From NCBI RefSeq assembly GCF_007625205.1, contig NZ_VMNI01000020.1, forward strand, positions 62,001-126,000: a DNA stretch of 64,000 bases. The letters run 5' to 3'. Origin of the DNA: Denitromonas ohlonensis. Its GTDB lineage: Bacteria; Pseudomonadota; Gammaproteobacteria; Burkholderiales; Rhodocyclaceae. A model generated the notes under the pieces. The model worked only from the letters and a program-made list of their open reading frames with translations. It had not been told where the DNA came from and did not search any database. This document shows positions 25,687-35,614 of the stretch, in pieces (within the stretch, counting starts at the first letter, position 1; each line of letters starts with the position of its first letter). The position numbers and the translations under genes are program-made.

Positions 25687-26801
25687 ACGCACCATTGCAT
25701 CTGGCGGCCACATTGAGCGACGGCCATGTGACCGGCGTGCACGCCGAAAACAGCCGCCCGCTGGCGGCGCAACTACTGGTGGGCAAAACGGTGGACGAGG
25801 CCGCGCGCCTCGCGCCGGTGGTGTTCAGCCTGTGCGGCGTGGCGCAAGGGGTGGCGGTCAAGGCGGCGGCCGATGTCGCCGGCGGCGGCAGCTTTGTCAT
25901 GACCGCTGACATCGAACGCGCGCTCAGCCTCGAAGCCATCAAACTTCACCTGTGGCGCCTGATGCTCGACTGGCCGGTGCTGTTTGGCCGCCAGCCCGAG
26001 CGCACGCGTTTTGCCTTTGTGCTCAAGCGGCTCGATCAGGCCACCGACGCGCGCAGCGCCTATGAGGCCGGCGGCGCGGTGCTTGACCTGGTGGCGCGCG
26101 AACTGCTCGCCGGTTTCATCAACAGCCTGCGCGAGCCGCGCAACCTGACTGAGTTTGCCGATACCTGTCGGCGCAGCGGCAGCATCGGCGATGCGCTGGC
26201 CCGCCTGATCGAAGCCGGCGCCAGCGATCCGCTGGAAGATCCTGTCCCCCTGCTCGCGCCACTGCCGGCCAGTGTATTTGCCGAGGCCTTGCCCGGCGGC
26301 TGGCCCGATGCCGCGTATTGCCGCGCGCCGCACTTGTCGGGCGATGTCTACGAAACCGGCCCGCTCGCGCGCCATGTGAACAACCCGCTGGTGGCGCGAC
26401 TGGTGGTGCAGCGCCACCGGATCGCGGCGCGCTTGTTTGCGCGGGTGGTCGAGATGTCCGACTGCGCCAGTCGCCTGCGCCACCCACTGCCCGACGACAT
26501 GCCGGCCTTGGTGGATGTCGCACCGCTGGCGGGGGGCGGGGCGTTGGCGCGCATCGAGACCGCGCGCGGCGTGCTGCTGCATGCGTTGCGGCTCGATGGT
26601 GACACGGTGGCGGACTACGCCATTGTTGCGCCCACCGAGTGGAATTTCCGCCCCGGTGGCGTGTTCGAGCAAGAGGGCGCCGGCTGGGCGGCGACCGACG
26701 TGGCCTATGCCGAGTGGCGTTTGCGCGCGCTGGCGCTGGCGCTCGACCCCTGCGTGCTGTACGACGTGGCCGTGACCGAGGGGGCCGTGGCCGATGCATG
26801 A
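25683..26801 (+). CDS. hupK/hoxV: HupK/HoxV scaffold protein (large-subunit paralogue)
   Basis: A 372-aa paralogue of the hydrogenase large subunit. It keeps one cysteine of each nickel-binding pair: LCGVAQG in place of ICGVCTG and DPCVLYDV in place of DPCLACSTH. The block TEWNFRPGG matches TTWNGSPRD of HupL. HoxV is thought to carry the Fe(CN)2CO unit toward HoxG together with HoxL. No protease-cleaved tail exists. The stop overlaps hypA by 8 bases. Confidence 0.9.
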   Translation: MNAPLHLAATLSDGHVTGVHAENSRPLAAQLLVGKTVDEAARLAPVVFSLCGVAQGVAVKAAADVAGGGSFVMTADIERALSLEAIKLHLWRLMLDWPVLFGRQPERTRFAFVLKRLDQATDARSAYEAGGAVLDLVARELLAGFINSLREPRNLTEFADTCRRSGSIGDALARLIEAGASDPLEDPVPLLAPLPASVFAEALPGGWPDAAYCRAPHLSGDVYETGPLARHVNNPLVARLVVQRHRIAARLFARVVEMSDCASRLRHPLPDDMPALVDVAPLAGGGALARIETARGVLLHALRLDGDTVADYAIVAPTEWNFRPGGVFEQEGAGWAATDVAYAEWRLRALALALDPCVLYDVAVTEGAVADA

Positions 26802-27153
26802 GATGTCGCTGGCCGAGGGCATCCGCAGCATCGTCGAAGACGCGGCCATTGCCCAGGGTTTTACCAAGGTCAACGCGGTGGTGCTCGAAGTGGGTGCATT
26901 GTCGTCGGTGGAAATCGAAGCGCTGCGCTTTTGCTTCGAGGTGGTGATGAAAGGCAGCGTCGCCGAGGGCGCACGAATGGAGGTTGATACCATTGCCGGC
27001 ACCGGCTGGTGCCTGCCCTGCGCAAAAACGGTGGCGATCGACTACTTGTACGACCCCTGTCCGCACTGCGGCAGCTACCAGGTGCAGGCCACCGGCGGCA
27101 CCGAGATGCGGGTCAAGGCACTGGATGTGGAGACCGCGCCCCGCGGCGTGTGA
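26794..27153 (+). CDS. hypA: Hydrogenase nickel insertion protein HypA
   Basis: A 119-aa protein with the N-terminal nickel-binding MHEMSLAEGI and a zinc site (CLPCAK and CPHCGSY). It delivers nickel with HypB to the large subunit. Normal length. The start lies within the hoxV end; hypB follows after 15 bases. Confidence 0.96.
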   Translation: MHEMSLAEGIRSIVEDAAIAQGFTKVNAVVLEVGALSSVEIEALRFCFEVVMKGSVAEGARMEVDTIAGTGWCLPCAKTVAIDYLYDPCPHCGSYQVQATGGTEMRVKALDVETAPRGV

Positions 27154-27168
27154 GTCAAGGAGAACGCA

Positions 27169-28104
27169 ATGTGTACGGTATGTGGATGCGGCGCAGGCGA
27201 GGTGATGATTGGCCGGCCGAGCGGCGCCGCACAGCGCAAGAAGGCACCGACCACGGGCTGGAAAATGGCCTCGGTCGAGGCGGCCCACGATCATGCGCAT
27301 GAGCCCGTTGAGCCGCATGCGCCGGCCTCGGATCATGCCGGTCACATGCACTTTGGCCACGGCCCGGCGCATGCCCACGCGCCGGGGCTGTCGCAGCACG
27401 AGATGGTGCGCATCGAGCAGGACATCCTCGGTAAGAACGACCGCTTCGCCGACACCAACCGTCAGTGGCTCGCCGGGCGCGGCATCTTTGCGCTCAACCT
27501 GGTGTCCAGCCCGGGCTCTGGCAAGACCACGCTGCTGTGCAAGACCATCGAGATCCTGTCCAGCCGGGTGGCCGTGGCGGTGATCGAGGGCGACCAGCAG
27601 ACCGAGTTCGACGCCGAACGCATCCGCGCCACCGGCGCACCGGCGCTGCAGATCAACACCGGCAAGGGCTGTCATCTGGACGCCGCGATGGTTGGCCAGG
27701 CGCTGCCGCGGATGGCGCTGATCGACAACAGCCTGCTGCTGATCGAGAACGTCGGCAACCTGGTGTGCCCCTCGGCCTTCGATCTGGGCGAGGCGCACAA
27801 GGTGGTGATCCTGTCGGTGACCGAGGGCGAGGACAAGCCGCTCAAGTATCCCGACATGTTTGCCGCTGCCGATGTGATGCTGCTCAACAAGACCGACCTG
27901 CTGCCGCACCTGAGCTTCGATGCCGACAAGGCGGTCGAGTTTGCGCTGCGGGTCAATCCGCGCCTCAAGGTGTTCCGCGTGTCGGCCACCACGGGCGAGG
28001 GCTTTGATGGCTGGCTGGCCTGGATCGAGTCCGGTCTGTCGGCCGCCGCGGCGAACGGGCAGCAGAAAAATCATGAGGAGAACACGCTTGCCGCAGGATA
28101 TTGA
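27169..28104 (+). CDS. hypB: Hydrogenase nickel incorporation GTPase HypB
   Basis: A 311-aa protein. The N-terminus has the high-affinity nickel motif MCTVCGCG; residues about 40-75 are His-rich ([29 protein letters not shown]), which may store nickel or zinc. The GTPase domain has the P-loop SSPGSGKTT, metal-site GKGCHLDA and NKTDLL. It drives nickel transfer from HypA. AAGGAG precedes the start. Its last codons overlap the hypF start. Confidence 0.97.
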   Translation: MCTVCGCGAGEVMIGRPSGAAQRKKAPTTGWKMASVEAAHDHAHEPVEPHAPASDHAGHMHFGHGPAHAHAPGLSQHEMVRIEQDILGKNDRFADTNRQWLAGRGIFALNLVSSPGSGKTTLLCKTIEILSSRVAVAVIEGDQQTEFDAERIRATGAPALQINTGKGCHLDAAMVGQALPRMALIDNSLLLIENVGNLVCPSAFDLGEAHKVVILSVTEGEDKPLKYPDMFAAADVMLLNKTDLLPHLSFDADKAVEFALRVNPRLKVFRVSATTGEGFDGWLAWIESGLSAAAANGQQKNHEENTLAAGY

Positions 28105-30442
28105 AGGCGCCGTGCAGATAAGCACCGACGCAGCGCCAGAGCGCAGCGAGCGCTGCCGGATCCGGGTGCGCGGGGTGGTGCAGGGCGTGGGCTTCCGGCC
28201 CTTTGTGTTTCGCCTCGCGCAGCAGCTCGATCTGGCCGGCTGGGTGCGCAACGATGGCGAAGGCGTCGAGATGGAGGTGCAGGGCGCGCCGGGCAACCTC
28301 TCCGCCCTGATGGCGCGACTGACGAAAGAGGTTCCACCGCAGGCGCGCATCGACGCCATTGAACGCGAGGCCTGTCCGTCGCAAGCGCAGGACCGCGGCT
28401 TCACCATCCGCCCCAGCGAAGGCGGCGCAGTCACCACCGCCATCGGCCACGACAGCACGGTGTGCCCGGACTGCCTGGACGAGTTGTTCGACCCCGCCAA
28501 CCGGCGCTGGCGCTATGCGCTGATCAACTGCACGCACTGCGGCCCCCGCTACACGCTGACCGGTCGCCTGCCATACGACCGCGCCAACACCAGCATGGCC
28601 GGCTTCGCGCAATGCGAGACCTGTCAGGACGAATACGAGGCGCCCACTCACCGGCGCTTCCATGCCGAGCCCAACGCCTGTCCCGATTGCGGCCCGCAAT
28701 TGTCGCTGCTGCAGGCCGACGGTGTGCGGGTGGCCTCGCACGACCCGGTGGCCGATGCCTTGCTGCATCTGCTCACCGGCCACATCGTCGCTATCAAGGG
28801 CGTGGGCGGTTTCAACCTGGTGTGCGATGCGCGCAACCCCGAGGCTGTCGAACGCCTGCGCAGTCGCAAGGCGCGTGGCGACAAGCCCTTTGCGGTGATG
28901 GTGGCCAGTGTGGCCTCGGCGCGAAGCTATGCGCGCGTGAGTGCCGAAGAGGCCGAGCTGCTCGACGCGCCCGAGCGCCCCATCGTGCTGCTCGACAAAC
29001 ACAGCGACGCCGACATGCACCTGTGGGGCGTGGCGCCCGATCTGGACCAGATCGGCATCATGCTGCCCAACTCGCCGCTGCACTACCTGCTGTTCCATGA
29101 CGAAGCCGGCCGGCCGATCGGCACCGACTGGCTCGACGAAGCGCAGCCGATGGCTCTGGTGATGACCTCGGCCAACCCCGGCGGCGAGCCGCTGGTGATC
29201 GACAATGACGAAGCCCTCAGCCGCCTGAGTGGCATCGCCGAGCTGTATCTGATGCACGACCGCGATGTGCTGGTGCGCTGCGACGACAGCGTCGCGCGGC
29301 TCAGCCAGGGTGCGCCATCGTTCATCCGTCGCGCGCGTGGCTATACCCCGACCGCCATCCGACTGGCCCACAAAGGCCCGCCGACGCTGGCCTTTGGCAG
29401 CTACCTGAAAAACACCGTCTGCCTCACCCGTGGCGACGAAGCCTTTTTGTCGCCGCATGTCGGCGACCTCTCCAACCCCGCCACCTGCACGGCGATGGAC
29501 GCCACGGTCGAGCATCTCATGACCGTGCTGGCTTGCCGCCCCGAGTGGGTCGCCTGTGACCGCCACCCCGACGTGTATGCCACGCAGGCCGCGCACCGCT
29601 ACGCCGACGCCCACGATCTACCGCTGATCGCCGTGCAGCACCACCACGCGCATATCGGCGCGGTGCTGGCCGAGCATGGCGTCGACGAACCGGTGCTTGG
29701 TCTCGCGCTCGATGGCGTCGGCCTGGGCAACGACGGCACGGCCTGGGGCGGCGAGCTGCTGCGGGTCGATGGCGCCCAGTGCGACCGCCTCGGACACCTG
29801 CAACCGCTGGCTTTGCCCGGCGGCGACCGCGCGGCCCGCGAGCCCTGGCGCATGGCCGCTTCGGCGCTGCATGTGATGGGCTTGAGCGAGCATATCGCCG
29901 AGCGCTTCGGCCATTTGCGCGGCGCGGATCGCATTGGTGCCTTGCTCGACGCCGGCACGCGCTGCCCGCCCACCACCAGCATGGGGCGGTGGTTCGATGC
30001 CGCCGCCGGCCTGCTGGGCGTGTGCGATGTGATGCACTACGAAGGCGAAGCCGCCATGCGGCTCGAATCCCTCGCCAATGCTTACGGCCCGGCGCTGGCG
30101 CTGCCCGGCGGCTGGCAGATCGATCGCGCCAACACACTCGATCTCATGCCGACGCTGCACGCGCTGCGCGACACGCGCGATGCGCACCGCGGCGCGGCGG
30201 TGTTCCATGCCACGCTCATCGCGGCGCTCGAAGCCTGGGTGATTGCCACCGCGCGCAGCGAAGGCCTGCGCACCGTCGCGCTTGGCGGCGGTTGCTTCCT
30301 GAACCGTCTGCTCACCGAAGGCCTGAGTCGTCGCCTCAGCGTGCGCGGGCTGACCGTGCTGCGCGCCCGGCAGGCACCGACCAACGACGGCGGCCTCGCG
30401 CTCGGCCAAGCCTGGGTCGCCATTCAAACGGCCATGGCCTGA
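28088..30442 (+). CDS. hypF: Carbamoyltransferase HypF
   Basis: A 784-aa enzyme that makes thiocarbamate on HypE for cyanide ligand synthesis. Domains in order: acylphosphatase ([17 protein letters not shown]), two CxxC zinc fingers ([36 protein letters not shown]), a YrdC-like domain ([20 protein letters not shown]) and a Kae1-like domain with [14 protein letters not shown] and [10 protein letters not shown]. The TTG start at 28088 is preferred because GAGGAG lies seven bases upstream; an ATG at 28073 in frame is the alternative. It overlaps hypB either way. Confidence 0.96.
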   Translation: MPQDIEGAVQISTDAAPERSERCRIRVRGVVQGVGFRPFVFRLAQQLDLAGWVRNDGEGVEMEVQGAPGNLSALMARLTKEVPPQARIDAIEREACPSQAQDRGFTIRPSEGGAVTTAIGHDSTVCPDCLDELFDPANRRWRYALINCTHCGPRYTLTGRLPYDRANTSMAGFAQCETCQDEYEAPTHRRFHAEPNACPDCGPQLSLLQADGVRVASHDPVADALLHLLTGHIVAIKGVGGFNLVCDARNPEAVERLRSRKARGDKPFAVMVASVASARSYARVSAEEAELLDAPERPIVLLDKHSDADMHLWGVAPDLDQIGIMLPNSPLHYLLFHDEAGRPIGTDWLDEAQPMALVMTSANPGGEPLVIDNDEALSRLSGIAELYLMHDRDVLVRCDDSVARLSQGAPSFIRRARGYTPTAIRLAHKGPPTLAFGSYLKNTVCLTRGDEAFLSPHVGDLSNPATCTAMDATVEHLMTVLACRPEWVACDRHPDVYATQAAHRYADAHDLPLIAVQHHHAHIGAVLAEHGVDEPVLGLALDGVGLGNDGTAWGGELLRVDGAQCDRLGHLQPLALPGGDRAAREPWRMAASALHVMGLSEHIAERFGHLRGADRIGALLDAGTRCPPTTSMGRWFDAAAGLLGVCDVMHYEGEAAMRLESLANAYGPALALPGGWQIDRANTLDLMPTLHALRDTRDAHRGAAVFHATLIAALEAWVIATARSEGLRTVALGGGCFLNRLLTEGLSRRLSVRGLTVLRARQAPTNDGGLALGQAWVAIQTAMA

Positions 30443-30458
30443 GCCCGGAGACAACACC

Positions 30459-30704
30459 ATGTGCCTCGCCATTCCTGCTCGTATCGTTGAAAAACTCGAC
30501 GGCGACGCCGCCCGTGTTGACCTCGGCGGCGTGCGCAAGGAGATCTCGCTCGCGCTGGTTGATGGCGCCGAGGTGGGCGATTACGTGATCGTGCATGTCG
30601 GCTACGCGCTGTCCAAACTCGATCCGGAAGAAGCCGCGAAGACGCTCGCCTTGTTTGAGGAAAGTGGGCTCGACCTGCAAGCCATTGCCGCTGGCAGCGC
30701 ATGA
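30459..30704 (+). CDS. hypC: Hydrogenase assembly chaperone HypC
   Basis: An 81-aa HypC starting [11 protein letters not shown] with the essential Cys2. With HypD it forms the scaffold on which Fe(CN)2CO is assembled and then passes it to the large subunit. The stop overlaps the hypD start by 4 bases. Distinct from the longer paralogue hoxL at 23359. Confidence 0.96.
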   Translation: MCLAIPARIVEKLDGDAARVDLGGVRKEISLALVDGAEVGDYVIVHVGYALSKLDPEEAAKTLALFEESGLDLQAIAAGSA

Positions 30705-31861
30705 AATACGTCGACGAATTTCGCGACGGTGACGTCGCCGCCAAACTCGCCACGGCTATCGCGCGCGAGGCCGACACCGGCCGCGACTACGCCTTCATGG
30801 AGTTCTGCGGCGGCCACACCCACGCCATCTCGCGCTACGGCGTCACCGACCTGCTGCCGGCCAATGTGCGCATGATCCACGGCCCCGGCTGCCCGGTGTG
30901 CGTGCTGCCGATCGGCCGCATCGACATGGCGATCGGCCTGGTGCTGTCGCGCCCCGACGTGATTCTTTGTACCTATGGCGACTGCCTGCGCGTGCCGGCC
31001 TCAGGCCAGCTCTCGCTGCTCAAGGCCAAGGCGCGTGGCGGTGATGTGCGCATGGTGTATTCCGCCGCCGATGCGTTGGCGCTGGCGAGCAAACACCCCG
31101 AGCGCGAGGTGGTGTTCTTCGCCATCGGCTTCGAAACCACCACGCCACCGACCGCGCTGGTCATCAAGCAGGCGCAGGCCATGGGGCTCGCCAATTTCAG
31201 CGTGATCTGCAATCACGTGCTCACCCCCTCGGCGATCATGACCATTCTGGAGTCGCCCGAAGTGCGCGACCTGGGCACCGTGCCACTCGACGGTTTCATC
31301 GGCCCGGCGCATGTGTCGACCATCATCGGCAGCCGACCCTACGCCTTCTTTGCCGAGGAATACCGCAAGCCGGTGGTCATCGCCGGCTTCGAACCGCTCG
31401 ACGTGATGCAGGCCATCCGTATGTTGATCCGTCAGGTGAACGACGGTCGCGCCGAGGTCGAGAACGAATTTACCCGCGCGGTGAGCGAGGACGGCAACCT
31501 CAAAGCGCAGGCGCTGGTCAGCGAGGTCTTCGAGCTGCGCCGCAGCTTTGAATGGCGGGGTTTGCACGAGGTGCCGTATTCCGCGCTGCGCATCCGGCGC
31601 GCGTTTGCCGACTGGGATGCTGAGCGTAAGTTCGGGCTGGCTTTCCAGTCCGTGCCCGACAATAAGGCCTGCGAGTGCGGTGCCATTTTGCGTGGCGTGA
31701 AGACGCCGACCGACTGCAAGATTTTTGGCTCGGTGTGTACGCCGGAGAACCCGATGGGCTCGTGCATGGTGTCGAGTGAGGGCGCCTGTGCGGCGCACTA
31801 CAACTATGGGCGGTTTCGGGATATACCGGTGGTGGCCGAGCCGTCGGCGGTGGTGGTTTAG
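30701..31861 (+). CDS. hypD: Hydrogenase formation protein HypD
   Basis: A 386-aa scaffold protein with a [4Fe-4S] cluster and redox-active cysteines. Conserved blocks: [41 protein letters not shown] and the C-terminal cluster ligands in [29 protein letters not shown] and [12 protein letters not shown]. Works with HypC, HypE and HypF to make the Fe(CN)2CO unit. The downstream gap to hypE is filled by a repeat element. Confidence 0.97.
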   Translation: MKYVDEFRDGDVAAKLATAIAREADTGRDYAFMEFCGGHTHAISRYGVTDLLPANVRMIHGPGCPVCVLPIGRIDMAIGLVLSRPDVILCTYGDCLRVPASGQLSLLKAKARGGDVRMVYSAADALALASKHPEREVVFFAIGFETTTPPTALVIKQAQAMGLANFSVICNHVLTPSAIMTILESPEVRDLGTVPLDGFIGPAHVSTIIGSRPYAFFAEEYRKPVVIAGFEPLDVMQAIRMLIRQVNDGRAEVENEFTRAVSEDGNLKAQALVSEVFELRRSFEWRGLHEVPYSALRIRRAFADWDAERKFGLAFQSVPDNKACECGAILRGVKTPTDCKIFGSVCTPENPMGSCMVSSEGACAAHYNYGRFRDIPVVAEPSAVVV

Positions 31862-32185
31862 GCCGTGCCGGGCGCTTGGTTGGGTGTTCGCTTCGGATTG
31901 ACGTTGGCCGGGTCTCGCCCCGGCGGGCGACATCCTTTCTTGCACGCGCAAGAAAGGACGCAAAGAAGGCGCCCCGCTGTACCGCCGGCTTCGCCGGTGC
32001 CCTCTCTACGCCCGGCGCCGGCGGGTCGTGTCGCAAACTCGCCCTGCGGGCTCAAACAAGCGACACGACAATTCCCGCCGCCCCCGGGCTTCGTTCGGCG
32101 GCACAGAAGGGGAGAGGGGCGCAGGCTCGGCTTCGCCATCGCCTGCTTGACGCGCACCATCGCGCCACATGACAAACGAGGTTTC

Positions 32186-32264
32186 GTAGGGTGGGCGGCT
32201 TGCCGCCCACCATCGTGCCCCACGAGAGGCGTTGCTTGGTGGGCAGCGGAGCTGACCACCCTAC
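32186..32264. repeat. 79-bp GTAGGGTGGG palindromic element
   Basis: GTAGGGTGGGCGGCTTGCCG... and ...CAGCGGAGCTGACCACCCTAC form inverted ends around a variable centre. It is a sequence relative of the 86-bp elements, nested in the hypD-hypE composite repeat. Confidence 0.75.
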
Positions 32265-32296
32265 GAGTCGCACCGGCGGCGTTAGCCGGCACCGTC

Positions 32297-32382
32297 GTAG
32301 GGCGGATAAGCGAAGCGCATCCGCCGAACAATGCCTCACGGCGGCACCGATGGCGGATGCGCCTGCGGGTTATCCGCCCTAC
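32297..32382. repeat. 86-bp palindromic element, copy 2 (hypD-hypE gap)
   Basis: Starts GTAGGGCGGATAAGCGAAGC and ends GCGGGTTATCCGCCCTAC, with internal GCGCATCCGCC / GGCGGATGCGC arms. Exactly the same length as the copies at 17583 and 33779. Confidence 0.85.
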
Positions 32383-32702
32383 GAACTCAAATGCGGTCGG
32401 ATCGAGCACGGCCCATTCGCCCTCTGCCGCGCCAACCGGAGGGGGTGGCGGGCGGATAAAGGGGCTTCGCTTGTTTGAGCCCGCAGGGCGAGTTCGCGAA
32501 GCACCCCGCCCGACATCGCCGCAGGGCGGGTACCCCGAAGGGGCGCGAAAGCGGGCTGTGCTTCTTTGCCTAGCTTTCTTGCACAAGCAAGAAAGTAGGT
32601 CGCCCGCCGGGGCGAAACCCGGCCAACGATCCTCCCGCGAAACCGCCCACCGAACCTACGGGCAAGCAACAACCAACCGGCGCAACGCGCCCCATACCTC
32701 CC

Positions 32703-33758
32703 ATGAATAAGATCAAAAAGGGCTACGTCCGCCCCCTGGACCTAAAATCTGGCCGCATCGACATGGGCCACGGCGCCGGCGGCAAGGCGATGGCGCAACT
32801 CATCGACGAGATCTTCGCTCGCGCTTTCGCCAACGATTATTTGGCCCAGGGCGACGACGGCGCCGTACTGCCTGCGCCCGAACCCGGCGAGCGCCTGGTG
32901 ATGGCCACGGACGCGCATGTGGTGTCGCCGCTGTTCTTTCCGGGTGGCGACATCGGCTGCCTGTCGGTGCACGGCACGATCAACGACGTGGCGGTGATGG
33001 GCGCGCGGCCGCTGTATCTGGCGGCGAGTTTCATCCTCGAAGAAGGCTTTCCGCTCGCGGACCTCAAGCGCATCGTCGACTCCATGGCCGCCGCCAGTCG
33101 CGCGGCCGGGGTGCCGGTGGTGACGGGCGACACCAAGGTGGTGGAGCAGGGCAAGGGCGACGGGGTGTTCATCAGCACCACGGCGGTGGGGGCGCTGCCG
33201 GCGGGGCGCTCGCTGTCGGGTGCGAATGCGCAGCTGGGCGACGTGATTCTGGTCTCCGGTTCGCTGGGCGATCACGGCATGGCGATCATGGCGCAGCGCG
33301 AGTCGCTGGCCTTTGATTCTGAAATCACCTCCGACACCGCAGCACTGCATGGTCTGATCGCCGATCTGCTGATCGCCGTGCCGAGCGTGCGCGTGCTGCG
33401 CGACCCGACGCGTGGCGGGCTGGCGACGACGCTGAACGAGATCGCCACACAGTCGGGCGTTGGCATGACGCTGGAAGAAAAAGCCATTCCGGTGCGCGAG
33501 CAGGTGGACGCCGCCTGCGAGCTGCTCGGCCTCGATCCGCTGTATGTGGCGAACGAAGGCAAGCTCGTCGCCATTGTCCCGGCCGACGTCGCCGACGCGG
33601 CGCTGGCGGCGCTGCGCGACCATCCGCTGGGGCGTGAGGCCGCGCGCATTGGCGAAGTGACGACCGACCCAAACTGCTTCGTTCAGATCCGCACCCGCTT
33701 CGGCGGCAAGCGCATGGTCGATTGGCTGTCGGGTGAACAGCTGCCGAGGATTTGCTGA
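32703..33758 (+). CDS. hypE: Hydrogenase expression/formation protein HypE
   Basis: A 351-aa ATP-dependent dehydratase of the PurM fold. It turns the thiocarbamate made by HypF on its C-terminal cysteine into thiocyanate and donates cyanide to HypCD. It ends in PRIC, the required C-terminal Cys. ATP-site blocks: DMGHGAGGKAM, FPGGDIGCLSVHGTINDVAV and GDTKVVEQGKGDGVFI. The start region has only a weak ribosome site (CCTCCC before ATG is not a match), so expression after the upstream repeat is a question. Confidence 0.96.
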   Translation: MNKIKKGYVRPLDLKSGRIDMGHGAGGKAMAQLIDEIFARAFANDYLAQGDDGAVLPAPEPGERLVMATDAHVVSPLFFPGGDIGCLSVHGTINDVAVMGARPLYLAASFILEEGFPLADLKRIVDSMAAASRAAGVPVVTGDTKVVEQGKGDGVFISTTAVGALPAGRSLSGANAQLGDVILVSGSLGDHGMAIMAQRESLAFDSEITSDTAALHGLIADLLIAVPSVRVLRDPTRGGLATTLNEIATQSGVGMTLEEKAIPVREQVDAACELLGLDPLYVANEGKLVAIVPADVADAALAALRDHPLGREAARIGEVTTDPNCFVQIRTRFGGKRMVDWLSGEQLPRIC

Positions 33759-33778
33759 TGGAGATGATGCTGAAACAT

Positions 33779-33864
33779 GTAGGGCGGATAAGCCGCAGGC
33801 GCATCCGCCATCGGTGCGACGAAGAGACGTTGATCGGCGGATGCGCTGCGCTTATCCGCCCTAC
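33779..33864. repeat. 86-bp palindromic element, copy 3 (hypE-hoxX gap)
   Basis: Starts GTAGGGCGGATAAGCCGCAG and ends GCTGCGCTTATCCGCCCTAC around a variable centre. The third copy of identical length within the hydrogenase cluster, again in a gap between genes that should be co-transcribed. Confidence 0.85.
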
Positions 33865-33883
33865 GCGCAGCGAGGGCTGAGCC

Positions 33884-35614
33884 ATGCGGATCCTGCTGCT
33901 CACCCATAGCTTCAACAGCCTCACCCAGCGCCTTCTCGCCGAGTTGCGCGAGGACGGCCATGAGGTGTCGGTCGAGTTCGATATCGCCGATTCGGTGGCC
34001 GAGGAGGCGGTGGCCTTGTTCGCGCCGGACGTGATCGTGGCGCCCTTTCTAAAGCGCGCGGTGCCCGAGTCGATCTGGCGCGAGCACCTCACCTTGATCG
34101 TGCACCCCGGCATCGTCGGCGACCGTGGCCCGTCGGCGCTGGACTGGGCGATCCACAACGGTGAGATGACCTGGGGCGTGACCGTGCTGCAGGCCGAAGC
34201 CAAGATGGACGCCGGGCCGATCTGGGCGACGCGGGAATTCCCGATGCGCGCGGCGCCCAAGGCGAGTGTTTACCGTAGCGAGGTGAGTGAAGGTGCGCTG
34301 GCGGCGGTGCGTGAGGCGCTGTCGCAGGTGGCGGGCTGGCGCGCGGGTACGTGGTCGCCGGCTCCGCTGGGCGACTGGCCGAAGGCGCGGGGGCAGTGGC
34401 GTGCGCTGATGCGTCAGGCCGATCGGCGGATTGACTGGTCGGCCGACTCAACCGCCACGGTGCTGGCCAAAATCCGTGCGGCCGACGGGTTCCCCGGCGT
34501 GGCCGACGCGCTGTTTGGTAAACCCTGCCATCTCTTTGATGCACAGCCCGGCACGGCGCCGGCTGGCGCGCTGCCGGGCGCGGTGGTGGGGCGGCGCGAT
34601 GGCGCGATTCTGCGTGCGACGGTCGATGGTGCGGTGTGGATTGGTCATGTGAAACGCGGCGGTAGCGATCACCCCTTCAAGCTGCCGGCGACGCTGGCCT
34701 TTGCTGACGAGACCGCCGCGCTGCCCGTGCTGGCGGGCGATGCCGACGCGGCCGAGATCGGCTACCGGGAATCGGACGATGGCCGGGTCGGTTTCCTGCG
34801 CTTCGACTTCACCAACGGCGCGATGGGCTCCGACCAGTGCGTGCGTTTGCGTGAGGCCATCGTGGCGGTGGGTGCGCGGCCGACAGCGGTGCTGGTGCTC
34901 GAAGGCGGGCGCGATTTCTGGTCGAACGGCATTCATCTGAACGTGATCGAGGCGGCCGAATCGCCGGCGGACGAATCCTGGGCCAATATCAACGCGATGA
35001 ACGATGTCTGCCTCGCGCTGCTGCAACTGACCGACAAACTGACCGTGGCGGCGATGCGCGGCAACGCGGGGGCGGGCGGATGTTTTCTGGCGTTGGCCGC
35101 CGACATCGTGTGGGCGCGCGAGGGCGTGGTGATGAACCCGCATTACAAGAATATGGGCAACCTGTTTGGCTCGGAGTATTGGAGCTACCTGTTGCCGAAG
35201 CGCGTAGGTGCCGAGGTGGGCCGGCAGATCATGGGCGACCGTCTGCCGCTGCTGGCGCGCAAGGCGGTGGCGCTGGGGCTGATTGATGATTGCTTTGGCG
35301 CGACGCCGGTGGCGTTTGCCGCTGAGACGGGGGCGCGAGCCGCGGCCTTGGCTGTTGACCCGACGCTCGCCGCGCGCATCGCTGGCAAGCAGGCCCGTCG
35401 TGCCGCCGACGAGGCCGCCAAGCCGCTGGCCGAGTATCGCGCCGAGGAGCTGCGCCACATGCAGCGCAACTTCTACGGTTTCGACCCGAGCTATCACGTG
35501 GCGCGCTACCACTTCGTGATCAAGAGTCCGCAGTCATGGACGCCGCGCCACCTGGCGCGCCACCGGGATCTGGGCTGGCAGGCGCCGGCCGCAAAAGAGA
35601 GTGTCGTGACATGA
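33884..35614 (+). CDS. hoxX: HypX/HoxX, CO-ligand synthesis protein
   Basis: A 576-aa fusion protein. The N-terminal half resembles 10-formyl-THF-dependent transferases (LTLIVHPGIVGDRGPSALDW holds the catalytic His-Pro motif region); the C-terminal half resembles enoyl-CoA hydratase/isomerases (VLVLEGGRDFWSNGIHLNVI, MRGNAGAGGCFLALAADIVW). The family makes the CO ligand of the active site from a formyl group in aerobic conditions. A gap with an 86-bp element precedes it; its stop overlaps the hoxA start (ATGA). Confidence 0.95.
   Translation: MRILLLTHSFNSLTQRLLAELREDGHEVSVEFDIADSVAEEAVALFAPDVIVAPFLKRAVPESIWREHLTLIVHPGIVGDRGPSALDWAIHNGEMTWGVTVLQAEAKMDAGPIWATREFPMRAAPKASVYRSEVSEGALAAVREALSQVAGWRAGTWSPAPLGDWPKARGQWRALMRQADRRIDWSADSTATVLAKIRAADGFPGVADALFGKPCHLFDAQPGTAPAGALPGAVVGRRDGAILRATVDGAVWIGHVKRGGSDHPFKLPATLAFADETAALPVLAGDADAAEIGYRESDDGRVGFLRFDFTNGAMGSDQCVRLREAIVAVGARPTAVLVLEGGRDFWSNGIHLNVIEAAESPADESWANINAMNDVCLALLQLTDKLTVAAMRGNAGAGGCFLALAADIVWAREGVVMNPHYKNMGNLFGSEYWSYLLPKRVGAEVGRQIMGDRLPLLARKAVALGLIDDCFGATPVAFAAETGARAAALAVDPTLAARIAGKQARRAADEAAKPLAEYRAEELRHMQRNFYGFDPSYHVARYHFVIKSPQSWTPRHLARHRDLGWQAPAAKESVVT

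Larger units (their letters stand above)
31862..32702. repeat. Composite inverted-repeat region between hypD and hypE
   Basis: These 841 bases contain no convincing gene. Outer arms: GTTGGCCGGGTCTCGCCCCG... (31903-31931) is inverted at 32599-32627. Each arm is followed inward by a CTTTCTTGC/GCAAGAAAG hairpin (31936-31957 and 32574-32595). Deeper arms at 32032-32062 and 32468-32498 are also mutually complementary. Nested inside are a GTAGGGTGGG...CACCCTAC palindrome (32186-32264) and an 86-bp element (32297-32382). It looks like a repeat that received further repeats. hypE translation must restart after it. Confidence 0.85.

Noticed and set aside
26119-28500. Long minus-strand open frame (793 codons) opposite hoxV-hypA-hypB
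   Set aside because: It is the complement of three well-recognised genes; its product is Arg/His/Gly-rich without domains, as expected from high-GC codon bias.
31865-32710. 281-codon plus-strand frame between hypD and hypE
   Set aside because: It runs through the inverted-repeat element, and equally long frames exist in other phases; no domain.
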